37,531 nucleotides of DNA from Paulinella micropora (GCA_009731375.1 BJOX01000217.1:413166-450696); one strand, 5' to 3'. Positions 8,736 through 18,465 are shown, counted from the stretch's first letter. Notes: generated by a model from the sequence alone, not told the origin. A program made the numbers and translations.

Positions 8736-11254
8736 AAACTTTGCAGTTATGTCTGTCTGTGGCTTTTTCCAAAGACAATGTATCTAATTTCCTGCGAACA
8801 CAGAAGACGAAAGGACCCATTGAAGAGTTGATAGTAGTAAGAGATCAATGGGGAGGCATTTCCGGAGCAGGTAGGTACATGTTAGAGGAAGAGTTTGAGA
8901 GAACGAGACCAAGGGCAGGTCAGAGGTATGTAGACTGGCTAAATGAATTTCTCGCAAAGAAAATCCAGCTTGAAAGTTTACGTGGGGCGCCATTTTCCGA
9001 TGAGGAAGCAAAGAGAAAGCTATTTAAGAAATTGCGCTACCATCCAGCTTTCGGGGATAAATTTCAGGTGGACCACTATGATCTCCCGGCCAGACTAAGA
9101 CCAAATTTCTCGGAACTATGCGAAGCATCTAGGGAAAGATGGTTAATGTGGGAAGAAAAAGAAAGACGTAACAATTTCCGTGAGAGAAAAACTCAAATTC
9201 GCAAAGACAACAACAAGAAATCTCGGGATGGCAAGCAGCGGCAAGAGACCAATCTCCTGATGGATAATAAAGGGAAAAGGGGAGACAATAAACCGGGACC
9301 AAAGACAGCTCCAAACTGGACGCTCAAAGTCACGTGTTTCGGATGTGATGCCAAAGGCCATACCATGAGATATTGTCCGGTGATTTCGGAAAAGTTCCGC
9401 AAAGAAGGAAAATTAAAACGGAATCAAACGGAAGACAAAGGCACGGAACAAGAAAAGAACGAACAAAAGAACAATTACAAAAACAAAAAGAAACCCTTTC
9501 ATAAGAAAAAGAAAGCACTCACTTTGATAACAACCGGCAACGACAAAAACGAAGACGAACAAAGTGACTCTGATACAAACGTTGCTTTAATCCATATGGG
9601 GAACACTTATGATAAGAGCGATGATGATGAGGAAGAAAGAGAAAGAGATGACGAGCAACCAAGCTCACCTCATCACAAATCTACAAGTCCCCAAGCCCTT
9701 TTGAACGATACAAAGACTACACCTAGGGTAGGGAATAGACATAGTGAGAGTGGAGAAGGACGGGAAGTGCGGTTAGTATCGGCCACCCTACGAGGTCCCT
9801 CCTCACTACGGGGAGAAGGCAAGGAAGAGCGGTTAGTATCCGCCACCCCACGATGTTCCCCAGTCACCCCTAACCCTAACGAAACTCCTTTGAGGCTTGA
9901 GAGTTCTTACGGAGTCACGCCTGACACAAAATGTGCCGGAATAAACAGACGCAAAAAACCGTGTAATGTTTCCGTTGAAAAATCAAAAGGAAAAGGAATA
10001 TACGCAAATCACGCGAAACGATTATCTTATGCGAGGTACTGCGGATATCACGCCACACAAGACCCAGATTATCCGGAGTTGGATTTGTCGGTAAGTCCCG
10101 TGTTGCGTCCCCCCAAATCTCCTTACTACCCAGACGAACGAGGTCTTAAAGCTGCGGCATTGGAAAAGTCTCATAAAATTACGCAAAGACTCGTTTTCGG
10201 GGAATTTGAAACTTTACGTGACACCAAAATTTCCACAAGTCCACAAGTCTCGCAAAATATTCCGCAACAACCACGCAAACATAATCCATTTTCTAGTCAG
10301 CGGACCGGCCAGAGCAGAGAAGGGAGAGAAGAGAGTGGAGTGGATGAGGGAGAGCAACGACTTGGGCCCACTTCTGTCAACAAGTTTGGCAACCAAATAG
10401 GTCCCACCTCACAACAACTCCAAATCTCTAGTTCTAGACCAATCACAGCACTCCCACCAACACAGACAACAAACACGCAACCCATCAACCCTCCCGTCAT
10501 AACCTTCAAAGATATAAATGAAATAGCTAAAACGTTGATGAATGAGTGCGTGAGGGGAATGAATGGAGAAGTGATGCGTGTCGTGAGTGGCGAGCTAGAG
10601 AGAGATGACTTTTTGACTGACATAGTAAGAGCAATAGAAGGAGTGTACTTGGAGAGAGCAGTCAGACAGAGTCCCATCACTACACCTCCACAACTCACAG
10701 AAGAGGGACAAGGTGAGGGTAGAGGAGTCTCTGAGGGTGAACTAGAAACAGAGACAGAGACAGAAGGAGAGACAGAGCATGTACTGATACATGTGAGAAA
10801 AAGAGTGATGAAAAAGAGAGACATGACAGTACAGGATAGTGGAGCAAGCACAGACATATCATGCAGAGAAGACAGATTGACGGATGTCGATGAGATAGAC
10901 CCGGTAGAACTACTGACAGGTAATGGAGAAAGGGAGTTGAGTAAGTCAGGAAGAGCTAGGCTGACTGTGATAGATGGGAAAGGAAGGCCTAGAGCAGTAG
11001 AAAAGAAGATGTTACTCGACACTACCTTACCAGTTAGCATAGTCTCTACAGGACAGATGGACCACAGACACAACAGATCAGTCATCCACCAAAACGGACA
11101 GTTAGTAATACTCAAACACCCCATCCACATTAACGAGAGTGACATATTAGTAAGGGGAAGATTAACTAAGAGTATGATATATAGATGGGATGACGAATAT
11201 GATGAACCATTGAAAGTCAACGAAAGATATGATCCTTTCGCAACAAGGGGGTAG
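8633..11254 (+). CDS. gag-pr: Element A Gag (C-terminal part) and aspartic protease
   Basis: This frame is open from 8609. It encodes the helical Gag core (QLCLSVAFSKDNVSNFLRTQ onward), then the zinc knuckle CFGCDAKGHTMRYC (C-x2-C-x4-H-x4-C) that binds genomic RNA. A long charged linker follows, with a Cys/His module at 9932-10051 and a helical segment at about 10500-10670. The copia-type protease comes last, with DSGAS as its active site at about 10840. At 873 residues it is longer than many copia Gag-PR regions because of the linker. It stops at TAG 11252-11254 inside a G5 run. The integrase frame (-1 relative to this one) opens at 11233, so the two overlap by 22 bases. Confidence 0.85.
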   Translation: MERERSKEKEKTKYEQHTRRKTVIRKEKKYYERMKTLQLCLSVAFSKDNVSNFLRTQKTKGPIEELIVVRDQWGGISGAGRYMLEEEFERTRPRAGQRYVDWLNEFLAKKIQLESLRGAPFSDEEAKRKLFKKLRYHPAFGDKFQVDHYDLPARLRPNFSELCEASRERWLMWEEKERRNNFRERKTQIRKDNNKKSRDGKQRQETNLLMDNKGKRGDNKPGPKTAPNWTLKVTCFGCDAKGHTMRYCPVISEKFRKEGKLKRNQTEDKGTEQEKNEQKNNYKNKKKPFHKKKKALTLITTGNDKNEDEQSDSDTNVALIHMGNTYDKSDDDEEERERDDEQPSSPHHKSTSPQALLNDTKTTPRVGNRHSESGEGREVRLVSATLRGPSSLRGEGKEERLVSATPRCSPVTPNPNETPLRLESSYGVTPDTKCAGINRRKKPCNVSVEKSKGKGIYANHAKRLSYARYCGYHATQDPDYPELDLSVSPVLRPPKSPYYPDERGLKAAALEKSHKITQRLVFGEFETLRDTKISTSPQVSQNIPQQPRKHNPFSSQRTGQSREGREESGVDEGEQRLGPTSVNKFGNQIGPTSQQLQISSSRPITALPPTQTTNTQPINPPVITFKDINEIAKTLMNECVRGMNGEVMRVVSGELERDDFLTDIVRAIEGVYLERAVRQSPITTPPQLTEEGQGEGRGVSEGELETETETEGETEHVLIHVRKRVMKKRDMTVQDSGASTDISCREDRLTDVDEIDPVELLTGNGERELSKSGRARLTVIDGKGRPRAVEKKMLLDTTLPVSIVSTGQMDHRHNRSVIHQNGQLVILKHPIHINESDILVRGRLTKSMIYRWDDEYDEPLKVNERYDPFATRG
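9932..10051 (+). other. Cys/His module in element A Gag linker
   Basis: Residues are spaced C-x9-C-x25-C-x2-H, from KCAGINRRKKPC to YCGYH. The same arrangement is seen in elements C and D. It is probably zinc-binding by analogy with CCCH modules; the function is unknown. Confidence 0.6.
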
Positions 11255-14200
11255 AAGGGGAGGGAAGCCCCACAAATGAGAACAAAAACGAGACAAGTAA
11301 GCATGAAGTAAATAAGAGAGAGAAAGAATTACACGTAGATATAGTATTATATGAAGCTTACCCCAGAAAGTCAGACAAACCTAGAAAGATAGGAATCAAG
11401 CTTTTTCACTATGCCTGTGGGCATTATGGGTTAACAAAGATGCGCCTATTGGCAAAAATTTTGAACATTAAGTTAGTTGGTGACGAGAGCGATGTGAGAT
11501 TTTGCGAATCTTGCATGATAGGAAAGTCTAAACGTTTGCCACGTTTTGCAGTTAATACAATAGAAAGAGCCCAAAAGCCAGGTATAATTCTACACATAGA
11601 CACATCAGGACCGTGGGCAACTAGATCAATAGGTGGTAAACGGTATAAATTTTCGGTCACCGACGACTACTCACTGTTCATTCTTGACTTTTATTTAGCC
11701 CATAAGAATGAGTTTGTAGATTGCTTAAAACAAGCTGTAGCCTTTTATGAGAGACAGACAGGAAACAAAGTAAAGGAAATTCGCGCAGATCAAGAATTCC
11801 ATATTCCGGAGGAAGTCATTAAGTGGTGGAAAAATATTCGCTTTATTTGGAAAACCTCCGCGACAAACGATAAAGACGGGAATCCTATTGCGGAAAAAGT
11901 GAATGATATTACGGCGGGGCCTGCACGAGCAATGAGATATCACGCTAAATTACCACCGCAACTCTGGGCAGAATTAGAACACGCAGCAACAACCATTCAC
12001 AACATACTACCGGCAATTCACGGGGAACGCAAAGGAATTTCGCCTTATGAGCAGCTGTTAGGTAGAAAACCAACACTCTTTCATTTAAAACCAATAGGAT
12101 GTATGGGTGTGTTACATATACCTAAGACTAAAGTGCGGAAGGGAGAGTACAGAGGGAAAAAGGTGATGCTAGTAGGATATGATCTATTTCGGGAACTATA
12201 CCGCGTATGGGATGGTAAGAAGATAATTTCCGGAGTGAGAGATGTGAGATTTAATATTCACAAAATCGGTAAACAAGCTCATCCTCCTAAACTAGTGTCG
12301 TGGGATAATGATGACTCTGAGGGGGAGAATGAGAATGAGAGCGAGCAACCACACACATCTCCACAAGCGTCACCACCCCAATCACCACCCCAATCACCAC
12401 CTCAATCACCTAAGTCACCGCACAACGTCAACAACGACCACCCAACAACACACTTTGATGAAGTTGAGGGGGAGACAGAGAATGTTGATATCGATGCGAA
12501 TGAGAATGAGCATGAAAATGAGCATGTGGAGAAGAATACATTGGATCACAAACATACACGCCTACACACAAGTCCAGAGCCACATTATCCACAACAATTA
12601 CCCCCAGAGCACAAGATCAAGCCACAAGAGCATACAAATGAACAAGATCCAACAGATCCACTAAAAATACATGAAAGAAGAGCATACGAAGAAAAATCAC
12701 CACCATCTAAGGGATTAACGTGGGAGCAGAGTCAGAGAGTAACGGAGAGTAACATAATCCCCGGTAAAAGGCAGCGCAAGGCAGTAGAGAGATTTACCCC
12801 TAGCAATGAGCCCAAGAGAGAAAAGAGAGAGGCTCAAGAGCTAATAGGTAAGGTAGTAAGAGTGCCCGCGCGTGCATGGGGAGATGGATGGGCGAAGAAA
12901 AAGTACGGTGAGGGATGGGAGAGCATAGTACGAGTAGGGGTAGTCAGCAGAGTGAGTGACCCCAGAGATAGACTCGTAGTAAGAGACAGACCTCAGCCCA
13001 CCCACATAGTTAAGTTTGAGGACGAAGAAGAACGGATGTTGAATTCGGAAATCCTCAAATACTCCGTGAAAGATCCCGAATACCCGTTACAAAGTCCCGC
13101 TAATATGTTTTTATGCGATGACCGTATGGTGGCAGATGAGATTCGTGATTTTTATTTGTATGTAGATATCAGAGTACCCAAAGATGTCATAGAGGAAGGT
13201 TTGACAGCTAAAGATGTTTTAGAGGGTATGAAAACAGAGCTAAAAGCTCTTCAATCCTTTAACACATACACATGGGTACCCCATAAGGAGGCAAGCAAGG
13301 CAGGAGTTAGTAAGATAGTTAGATTGACATGGGTTCACAAAGTAAAGTTAGATGAGAACGGGAAAAAGTTCATAAAGTCTCGTTTAGCTTTACGGGGAGA
13401 TATGTTAGAACCCGGTGTTAGCTATAACCCAGATCAGCTCTTTGTTCCTTGCGCCGCGCACCATTCACTTTTATTTCTCGCCAAACTAGCTGCCTGGCAC
13501 AAACACAAACTATACGGCATAGATTTTAAAAATTCATACCTAAATGCTCGTATGAATGACCCTGTTTATGCATATGCGCCAGAGAGTGTAGACAGAGAAG
13601 GGCATGAGGGGATGATATGGCGTATAGATGGTGCTTTATATGGTGCACCACAGGCAGGAAGAAGATGGTATGAGATATTAGCACCCAAGTTAGAGGAGCT
13701 AGGTTTTAGGTTGCTAGATTCAGACTTATGTATGTTTGTAGAAAATGATAAAGCTTTGAGAGAGGCGATAGTAGGGATATTTCATGTTGATGACTTGTTG
13801 TTCACCGCACCAAACAAACAAGCATATGAGCGTTTTGCGTCCGCATTAGAAAAACATTTCCCGCTCAAAAGACTCGGTATTGCCCGTGAATTCAAAGGAA
13901 TAGAGATAGAGCAATCGAACGGGAAAATAATTTTGCATCAGCGAAAATATCAGCAGCAGATACTAAAAGAGGTAGGCTACGATTCTGCTAAACCCGTTAG
14001 TACTCCAGCGCAAGAACATTTCACGGAACCGATGTCGGAATCAGCTAGCTTGCGAAAATTTTCAATTCCTAGTCTAGTTGGTCGTTTGCTATTTCTCGCA
14101 AAGATGACAAGACCCGATATAGAACAAGCACTAAATTCGGCAAGTGTCATGCAAACTATCGATAAGGGAATAACTTATGCGATGTTAGGCAGAATCTTTC

Positions 14201-14745
14201 GTTATTTAGTTAACTCTTATCGAGGTTTAGCTTACCATGAGCCTAAGTCAGAGCAAGAAGGGCAAACCTATCCAAAACTTTCCATGTGGCCCGACGCGGC
14301 TCACAAAGTTTGTAAGAAAACAGGGAAGTCCCGCACTGGATTCGTGATCCTATGGGGCAGCGATCCAGTTGCATGGTTATCAAAGCGACAGAGTCGCATC
14401 GCCCTGAGTTCCAATGATGCTGAAATATTTGCAGCAACTGAGTGCATTAGAGAGGGACTTGCACTAAAACACATTACACAAGAACTAAACATAGCCCAAA
14501 AGAGCCCGATAGAATTATTCGAGGATAACTCTCAAACAGTCTTAGCGGCAGAGAGGGGTATGTCAGGTAATAGAACTAAACACTTACCTTTAGAATTACA
14601 CTTTATGCACCACCTACAGAGAGACGGTGAGATTAAGTTTGTAAAAGTAGGTACGAAGAAGCAGATAGGTGATGTAATGACAAAATATTTACCGAAAGAA
14701 CAATTCGAGTATTTACTTAACAAATTTACGGTAAAGCTCAAGTAA
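11233..14745 (+). CDS. pol: Element A integrase, reverse transcriptase and RNase H polyprotein
   Basis: This frame opens at 11233, but its first ATG is at 11440. The two His codons of the integrase HHCC zinc site (11407 and 11422) lie before that ATG, so translation from it would lack half the site. That argues for production as an extension of the Gag-PR frame. The integrase core has DTSGPW, RADQEF and the Glu in PIAEKVND. A conserved module with VRVPARAWG follows at 12844-13069. The reverse transcriptase has GIDFKNSYLNA and the catalytic FHVDD; RNase H has PDAAH, SSNDAE, EDNSQ and IGDVMTK. The C-terminus (LLNKFTVKLK) matches the usual copia end. No internal stop or shift is visible, so this appears intact. 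Confidence 0.9.
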   Translation, partial: SFRNKGVEGEGSPTNENKNETSKHEVNKREKELHVDIVLYEAYPRKSDKPRKIGIKLFHYACGHYGLTKMRLLAKILNIKLVGDESDVRFCESCMIGKSKRLPRFAVNTIERAQKPGIILHIDTSGPWATRSIGGKRYKFSVTDDYSLFILDFYLAHKNEFVDCLKQAVAFYERQTGNKVKEIRADQEFHIPEEVIKWWKNIRFIWKTSATNDKDGNPIAEKVNDITAGPARAMRYHAKLPPQLWAELEHAATTIHNILPAIHGERKGISPYEQLLGRKPTLFHLKPIGCMGVLHIPKTKVRKGEYRGKKVMLVGYDLFRELYRVWDGKKIISGVRDVRFNIHKIGKQAHPPKLVSWDNDDSEGENENESEQPHTSPQASPPQSPPQSPPQSPKSPHNVNNDHPTTHFDEVEGETENVDIDANENEHENEHVEKNTLDHKHTRLHTSPEPHYPQQLPPEHKIKPQEHTNEQDPTDPLKIHERRAYEEKSPPSKGLTWEQSQRVTESNIIPGKRQRKAVERFTPSNEPKREKREAQELIGKVVRVPARAWGDGWAKKKYGEGWESIVRVGVVSRVSDPRDRLVVRDRPQPTHIVKFEDEEERMLNSEILKYSVKDPEYPLQSPANMFLCDDRMVADEIRDFYLYVDIRVPKDVIEEGLTAKDVLEGMKTELKALQSFNTYTWVPHKEASKAGVSKIVRLTWVHKVKLDENGKKFIKSRLALRGDMLEPGVSYNPDQLFVPCAAHHSLLFLAKLAAWHKHKLYGIDFKNSYLNARMNDPVYAYAPESVDREGHEGMIWRIDGALYGAPQAGRRWYEILAPKLEELGFRLLDSDLCMFVENDKALREAIVGIFHVDDLLFTAPNKQAYERFASALEKHFPLKRLGIAREFKGIEIEQSNGKIILHQRKYQQQILKEVGYDSAKPVSTPAQEHFTEPMSESASLRKFSIPSLVGRLLFLAKMTRPDIEQALNSASVMQTIDKGITYAMLGRIFRYLVNSYRGLAYHEPKSEQEGQTYPKLSMWPDAAHKVCKKTGKSRTGFVILWGSDPVAWLSKRQSRIALSSNDAEIFAATECIREGLALKHITQELNIAQKSPIELFEDNSQTVLAAERGMSGNRTKHLPLELHFMHHLQRDGEIKFVKVGTKKQIGDVMTKYLPKEQFEYLLNKFTVKLK
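12844..13069 (+). other. Tudor/SH3-like module C-terminal to integrase (element A)
   Basis: The segment begins GKVVRVPARAWGDGWAKKKY and ends with a VKFEDE...EILKY pattern. The matching segment in element C (24864-25080) begins GKQIRVPARMWGEEWAKQTY and has FDDG...EIIKYA. The alternating hydrophobic residues and the V-x-F-x-D element suggest a small beta-barrel reader domain. Confidence 0.45.
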
Positions 14746-15190
14746 TTTCGGGATTTGCGTGTCCACTCACCTATATTTGCTTTGAGTGTTTTGTGCAGTT
14801 TGTTGCTTGTTGCAGCAGCTTTGTTTTGCGCAGGGGTCAAGAGCCGTCGAGCCGAGGCTGGGTAGCCGACTGCCACGCGAGGCCGGCAGCCGCGAGGCTT
14901 TCCCTGGCTAACTTAGCAATTTAAATTCTTTCTATCATTCTTTCTGTCCTAGAATAGGAAATCTAAATTTTTTTTTTATTTTGCTACCCTCTACGGGAAG
15001 CGCTTGCAAATTTTTGAACACATACATACTTCATACATGTTACTGCATGACTACACATATATACATACATAGAGGATGTGATGTAAATGGGAGTTGATAT
15101 TTAACCTTCGGGTAACCCATAACTGATCCTCAACACTATTTTTTCATATTTACACACTAATATAGCCTATGACTTGCGACTAAGGGGGAG
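14746..15190 (+). other. Element A 3' untranslated region with a motif shared with element C
   Basis: A GC-rich segment (about 14838-14905) is followed by an AT-rich part. At 14992-15013 lies a 22-nt stretch containing GGGAAGCGCTTGCAAATTT, identical in element C (27761-27782) and element B. AAGCGCTT is an 8-bp palindrome. The polypurine tract AAGGGGGAG ends at 15190. Confidence 0.75.
15183..15190 (+). other. Element A polypurine tract
   Basis: AGGGGGAG lies directly before the 3' LTR and serves as primer for plus-strand synthesis in LTR elements. Confidence 0.85.
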
Positions 15191-15495
15191 CGTTGTAATG
15201 TACTATTAATACCCGTTACTCCACCTAGTCAATTTACCGGTAATTTGGATAGTCTTAGTCATAGGCAAGTTCATAGGCCGGACAGTTATTAATACCTTTA
15301 TTACTGACAAGGACACTTTCTAGAGTATTCGCGAATCATAGTCTGGAATGCCTAGAATCAAATGAGTATTACCATTCTGTAAAGGTCACCACATTTTGTG
15401 TGACCCAAAGTCATTAAAAGTCTTTTCTTCGGTTATTCTTTACCCTTAGCGGTGTAGCTTCCCTAAACTCTGCGTTTGAGTGATAGATTACTTTG
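15191..15495 (+). repeat. Element A 3' LTR
   Basis: This 305-bp LTR runs from CGTTGTAATG to ATTACTTTG and is followed by the duplication GTGTT at 15496-15500. Confidence 0.92.
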
Positions 15496-15583
15496 GTGTT
15501 ACACTTTGGATGGGGATAGTTTTGCTCTTTATTCTCCTCATGCGTCGGGCTGTGTGTTTGCTGAGATGTCCTAGGCCCTAATT

Positions 15584-15830
15584 AAGGGGGAGCATTGGAC
15601 AAGTTAATTAGATCCTAGTCCACTACAGCATAACAGTATAGTCACGGTAGCTTCACTCTCCTATGTACTTAATATTTAGTAATTATTCCTGTATAACCAT
15701 ATTTTCTGGTACTGGTGGCAAATTGCCTTTATGTTCATATATTACCAATTTGGTGAGGTTGGTTTCCCTTTTTGGTTCTTTTGAATCTCAGTGAAGTCTC
15801 AGTAAAATGGTGGTAGACAACTGGGATCCC
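15584..15830 (+). mobile_element. Older element E: polypurine tract and start of 3' LTR
   Basis: AAGGGGGAG at 15584-15592 is followed by CATTGGACAAGTTAATTAG, the arrangement seen at the 3' ends of A, B and C. Sequence on both sides of element A (up to 7944, then from 15501) rejoins directly upstream of it, so A is nested in E. No 5' LTR or coding region for E was found, and the LTR end is not defined; 15830 is only an approximate limit. Confidence 0.5.
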
Positions 15831-16424
15831 GGAGCCTCCGGTTAACAGGCTAGTTTCCCTACCCGGACCTTCATTTTTCCCAACGATTTTGTATCCTATT
15901 CAGAAATTACCGGAGCCGCGCTACCGACTATATGCACTAACTCTATACAATACTAACTTTGTATACCGTTCACCAACTTAACTTATGATGACGTTGCGTA
16001 CTACTTGAAAAGTCACCGTCCAGAGAAGGTCCAGTTGCTGCGCCGCTCAACGCGCGCTCCCCCATTCCCTTTCCTTCCGATGGCCGCCCGAGTCCCTTAA
16101 CTTCCCGGCTCCCAGCCGGCGCCCACTTGCCCACGCGGTAGTTTGCCTCCCGGGTCATGAATTTTTGTTACCACTTGCGCGCCACACGCACCACACATTG
16201 CCGCTCCGGGTCCGAGCCTGAGTCCGCGTCGCTGTCGCTGTTGCTGTCCGCCACATGCCCGTCGCGTCGGTCGTCGTCGCCAGAGCCAACTTGGTCCACC
16301 GACTCCATAAAATAAATTTGCCCTTTCCTTGGGCTCTTCCGATGGGACTCAGCCTTTCCTTTCCCTTTCTTTTTCTTGCTTCGGCGCTTTGAGCGCTTCT
16401 CCTTCTCTTTCTTCTTCTTTTCAA
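15831..16424. other. Intervening DNA left of the D gag remnant
   Basis: No complete gene is seen. On the minus strand, 16155-16424 stays open downstream of the gag stop and encodes acidic or Arg-rich low-complexity sequence depending on frame. It may be the decayed region that followed the D gag. Confidence 0.35.
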
Positions 16425-18465
16425 CTACCGGTTGGAGTGTGCTAACTTTATTTTGCTCACTGGGGCTTCCTTCTCACTCTCTCTTTCCTGATCTGTGTGC
16501 AGCCCGCAAAATCGCCCTCTCAAAAGACCATAAGCTGCCTCTCGCAACAACACATTCTCACTCTCCATGTCATGTGTGCATACAAAACATTGCTGCTCAC
16601 CTGACACTCGCCCCTCACATTGACGATATACTTCTCTCTCTTGTACTACCATCACTTTGCCCATGTGGGCCTTCTCCTTTACCATGCCTGCTCTGTCTCG
16701 CCCTGTCAAAAATCTCATCGTCCTTTTTAAGGCGTTCACGTTCTCACCTTCCTCATCCGTGTCTGACTCACTCCCCCTATCTGTGTCAGAAGTGTCTGAC
16801 TTACTCCCCCTACCAAACTTTCCATGTTCCACTTTTCCTCTCTTTTCTTTCTCTCTCGGTTCTTCCTTCTCACCTGGCTCTTCTCTCGCCTTCTTCATCT
16901 CTTCACATTCATGCAGTCTATGCTCACCCCCACACATCCTGCACTCCTTCTCACATGCGGAGAACACATGCCCCTCCATGTTACAGTTGAAACATTTCTC
17001 TCCTTTCTTCCACGTCTTCTTTCTCGTTCCTGTTCCTTTCCCTCCCCCTTTCTTATTAGTGGTGGTGTGTTTAAACCTACAGTTAGATCTATCACAGCCG
17101 CCTGACTGTTCAAACAGGTAACACACCCCAGGCACCCTACGCATAGTGACTGACCCCTCTGTATGAGCAAAACGACACTCATCCCCCCCCCTAGCATTCA
17201 CTCTCTCTTTGAAACCCAAAACACACACCTCTCTGCCCTTCCTCTCTTTTGTTGGCATCTTTCCCTGCGTGTGCTTTTTCTTTCTTCATCTTCTTCTCTC
17301 TCTCTCTCTCTCTCTTTGTTCCTATCTATCTCCAATGCTCTTTCTTCCAACTCCCACCATTCCTCAAAAGACCATGCATGCTGCTTCTTATTCATCTTCA
17401 GCGTGCTCATCCATCCTCCCCAATCCTTTCTCAACCCCTCTGATGCATACTCAGGGTTTTGTAAGGCATTAGTGATTATTGTTTCCATTGTTCTGTGGGG
17501 TGCTTTATGGCCTACTGCCTTTAGCTCTTCATCTAACGCAACAAACGCATCAAACTGCGGAGCATAATCACACCCCTCATCAAATGCCCATGCATTCATC
17601 GCATTTATTTTGTCTTGCACATCTTCCTCACTCACCTTACCAAACCTTTTGGTTAGTCTTGCCCACACAGTGTGCAAGTTCTGACCAAAGTCTGGTGAGG
17701 TATCTCTCACCAAATCTGCCACACTCCTCTTGGCTTTACCTGCTAGCTAATATCAAACACAAACGAAAAAGCTTCCTCTCTCTGTCTTTTCATCTCATGC
17801 TCCAAACTCTCCTCATATGCTACTATCATTCTATCTTCCTTCTCTTTTTCCTCTACTTCCTTGCTCTTCGTCTTGATTGTTGTCGTTGTTGGTGTGGAGT
17901 AAGTAGGTGAAGGCTGACTCACTCTGCCCCTCTCCTCCACCTGCTCTTCTCCTCCCTTTTGCTCACTCTTACCACTATCTCCCCCTAAAGTAGGCTGCCT
18001 TTCTGTCTCAGTAAAGTAAGATGTAAGGTTTTCCTTGTCTGTCTCTGACTCTGAGTCTAACTCAGCTTCCTCTTCCTCCTCTCTCAACCCCTATCTTTCC
18101 TCTGAGTCTCCCTCTTGCTTGCTGTTTCCCTGCTCTCTCTCCCCACCTCCACATGTAATTGGGGACTGTTTTCCCCTTGCTGTGCAAAGCACTTACATTA
18201 CTCTCATGCACTATCCTAATGTGTTCTTCTGGGGTCTTGAGTGCCCCCTTAAGTCCTTTGGCTCCCAAGGCCAAAACTATCTCACGTTGAAAGGCCTTGA
18301 GCGGGCTTCTCCCGTCATATTGTCCTTTTGCTGTGACTTCCTTTTCTTTGTTTTTGGTTGTGCCTCTAAGAGTACTGAAACTCATTGTGAGGGCTTACTA
18401 CTGTCCGACTTTTCCTTTTCTTTGAGCAGACCAGTTGCAGTGTCTGATGTGCTTCTTGCTGGCAT
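16425..18465 (-). pseudogene. Element D: gag remnant of a third copia family
   Basis: Minus-strand frames in sequence cover a Gag. A 27-codon ORF from the ATG at 18463-18465 overlaps a 107-residue frame from 18385, then frames at 18087-17743, 17722-17198 and 17258-16425, joined by frameshifts. The middle part (FDAFVALDEELKAVG and neighbours) resembles a copia capsid domain. The last frame has a CCCH-type finger (CYLFEQSGGCDRSNCRFKH), then knuckles CFNCNMEGHVFSAC and CRMCGGEHRLHEC. It then has an acidic linker and the Cys/His module shared with A and C at 16497-16619. No protease, integrase or reverse transcriptase follows, so the copy is truncated. The CCCH finger ahead of the knuckles sets this family apart from A and C. 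Confidence 0.65.
16497..16619 (-). other. Cys/His module in element D Gag
   Basis: The pattern runs from QCEGRVSGEQQC to RFCGLH, with spacing C-x9-C-x26-C-x2-H, matching the modules of A and C. Confidence 0.55.

Larger units (their letters stand above)
7945..15495 (+). mobile_element. Element A: near-intact Ty1/copia LTR retrotransposon
   Basis: This 7551-bp element has LTRs at 7945-8255 and 15191-15495, a primer site at 8255-8270 and a polypurine tract at 15183-15190. The 5-bp target duplication GTGTT lies at 7940-7944 and 15496-15500. The internal order is Gag, protease, integrase, reverse transcriptase and RNase H, which defines Ty1/copia. The LTRs start CGTTGTAATG and end CTTTG rather than with TG...CA. 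They differ by a few substitutions and one short indel region, which implies a fairly recent insertion. The integrase-to-RNase H frame is 1101 residues long from its first ATG without a stop. The two visible breaks are at 8624-8634 in gag and at 11244-11254 between protease and integrase. The element sits just upstream of the polypurine tract of older element E. Confidence 0.93.

Noticed and set aside
10297-11304. 335-residue minus-strand ORF in element A
   Set aside because: It is the antisense of the Gag-protease frame, with Ser/Leu bias from the purine-rich sense strand.
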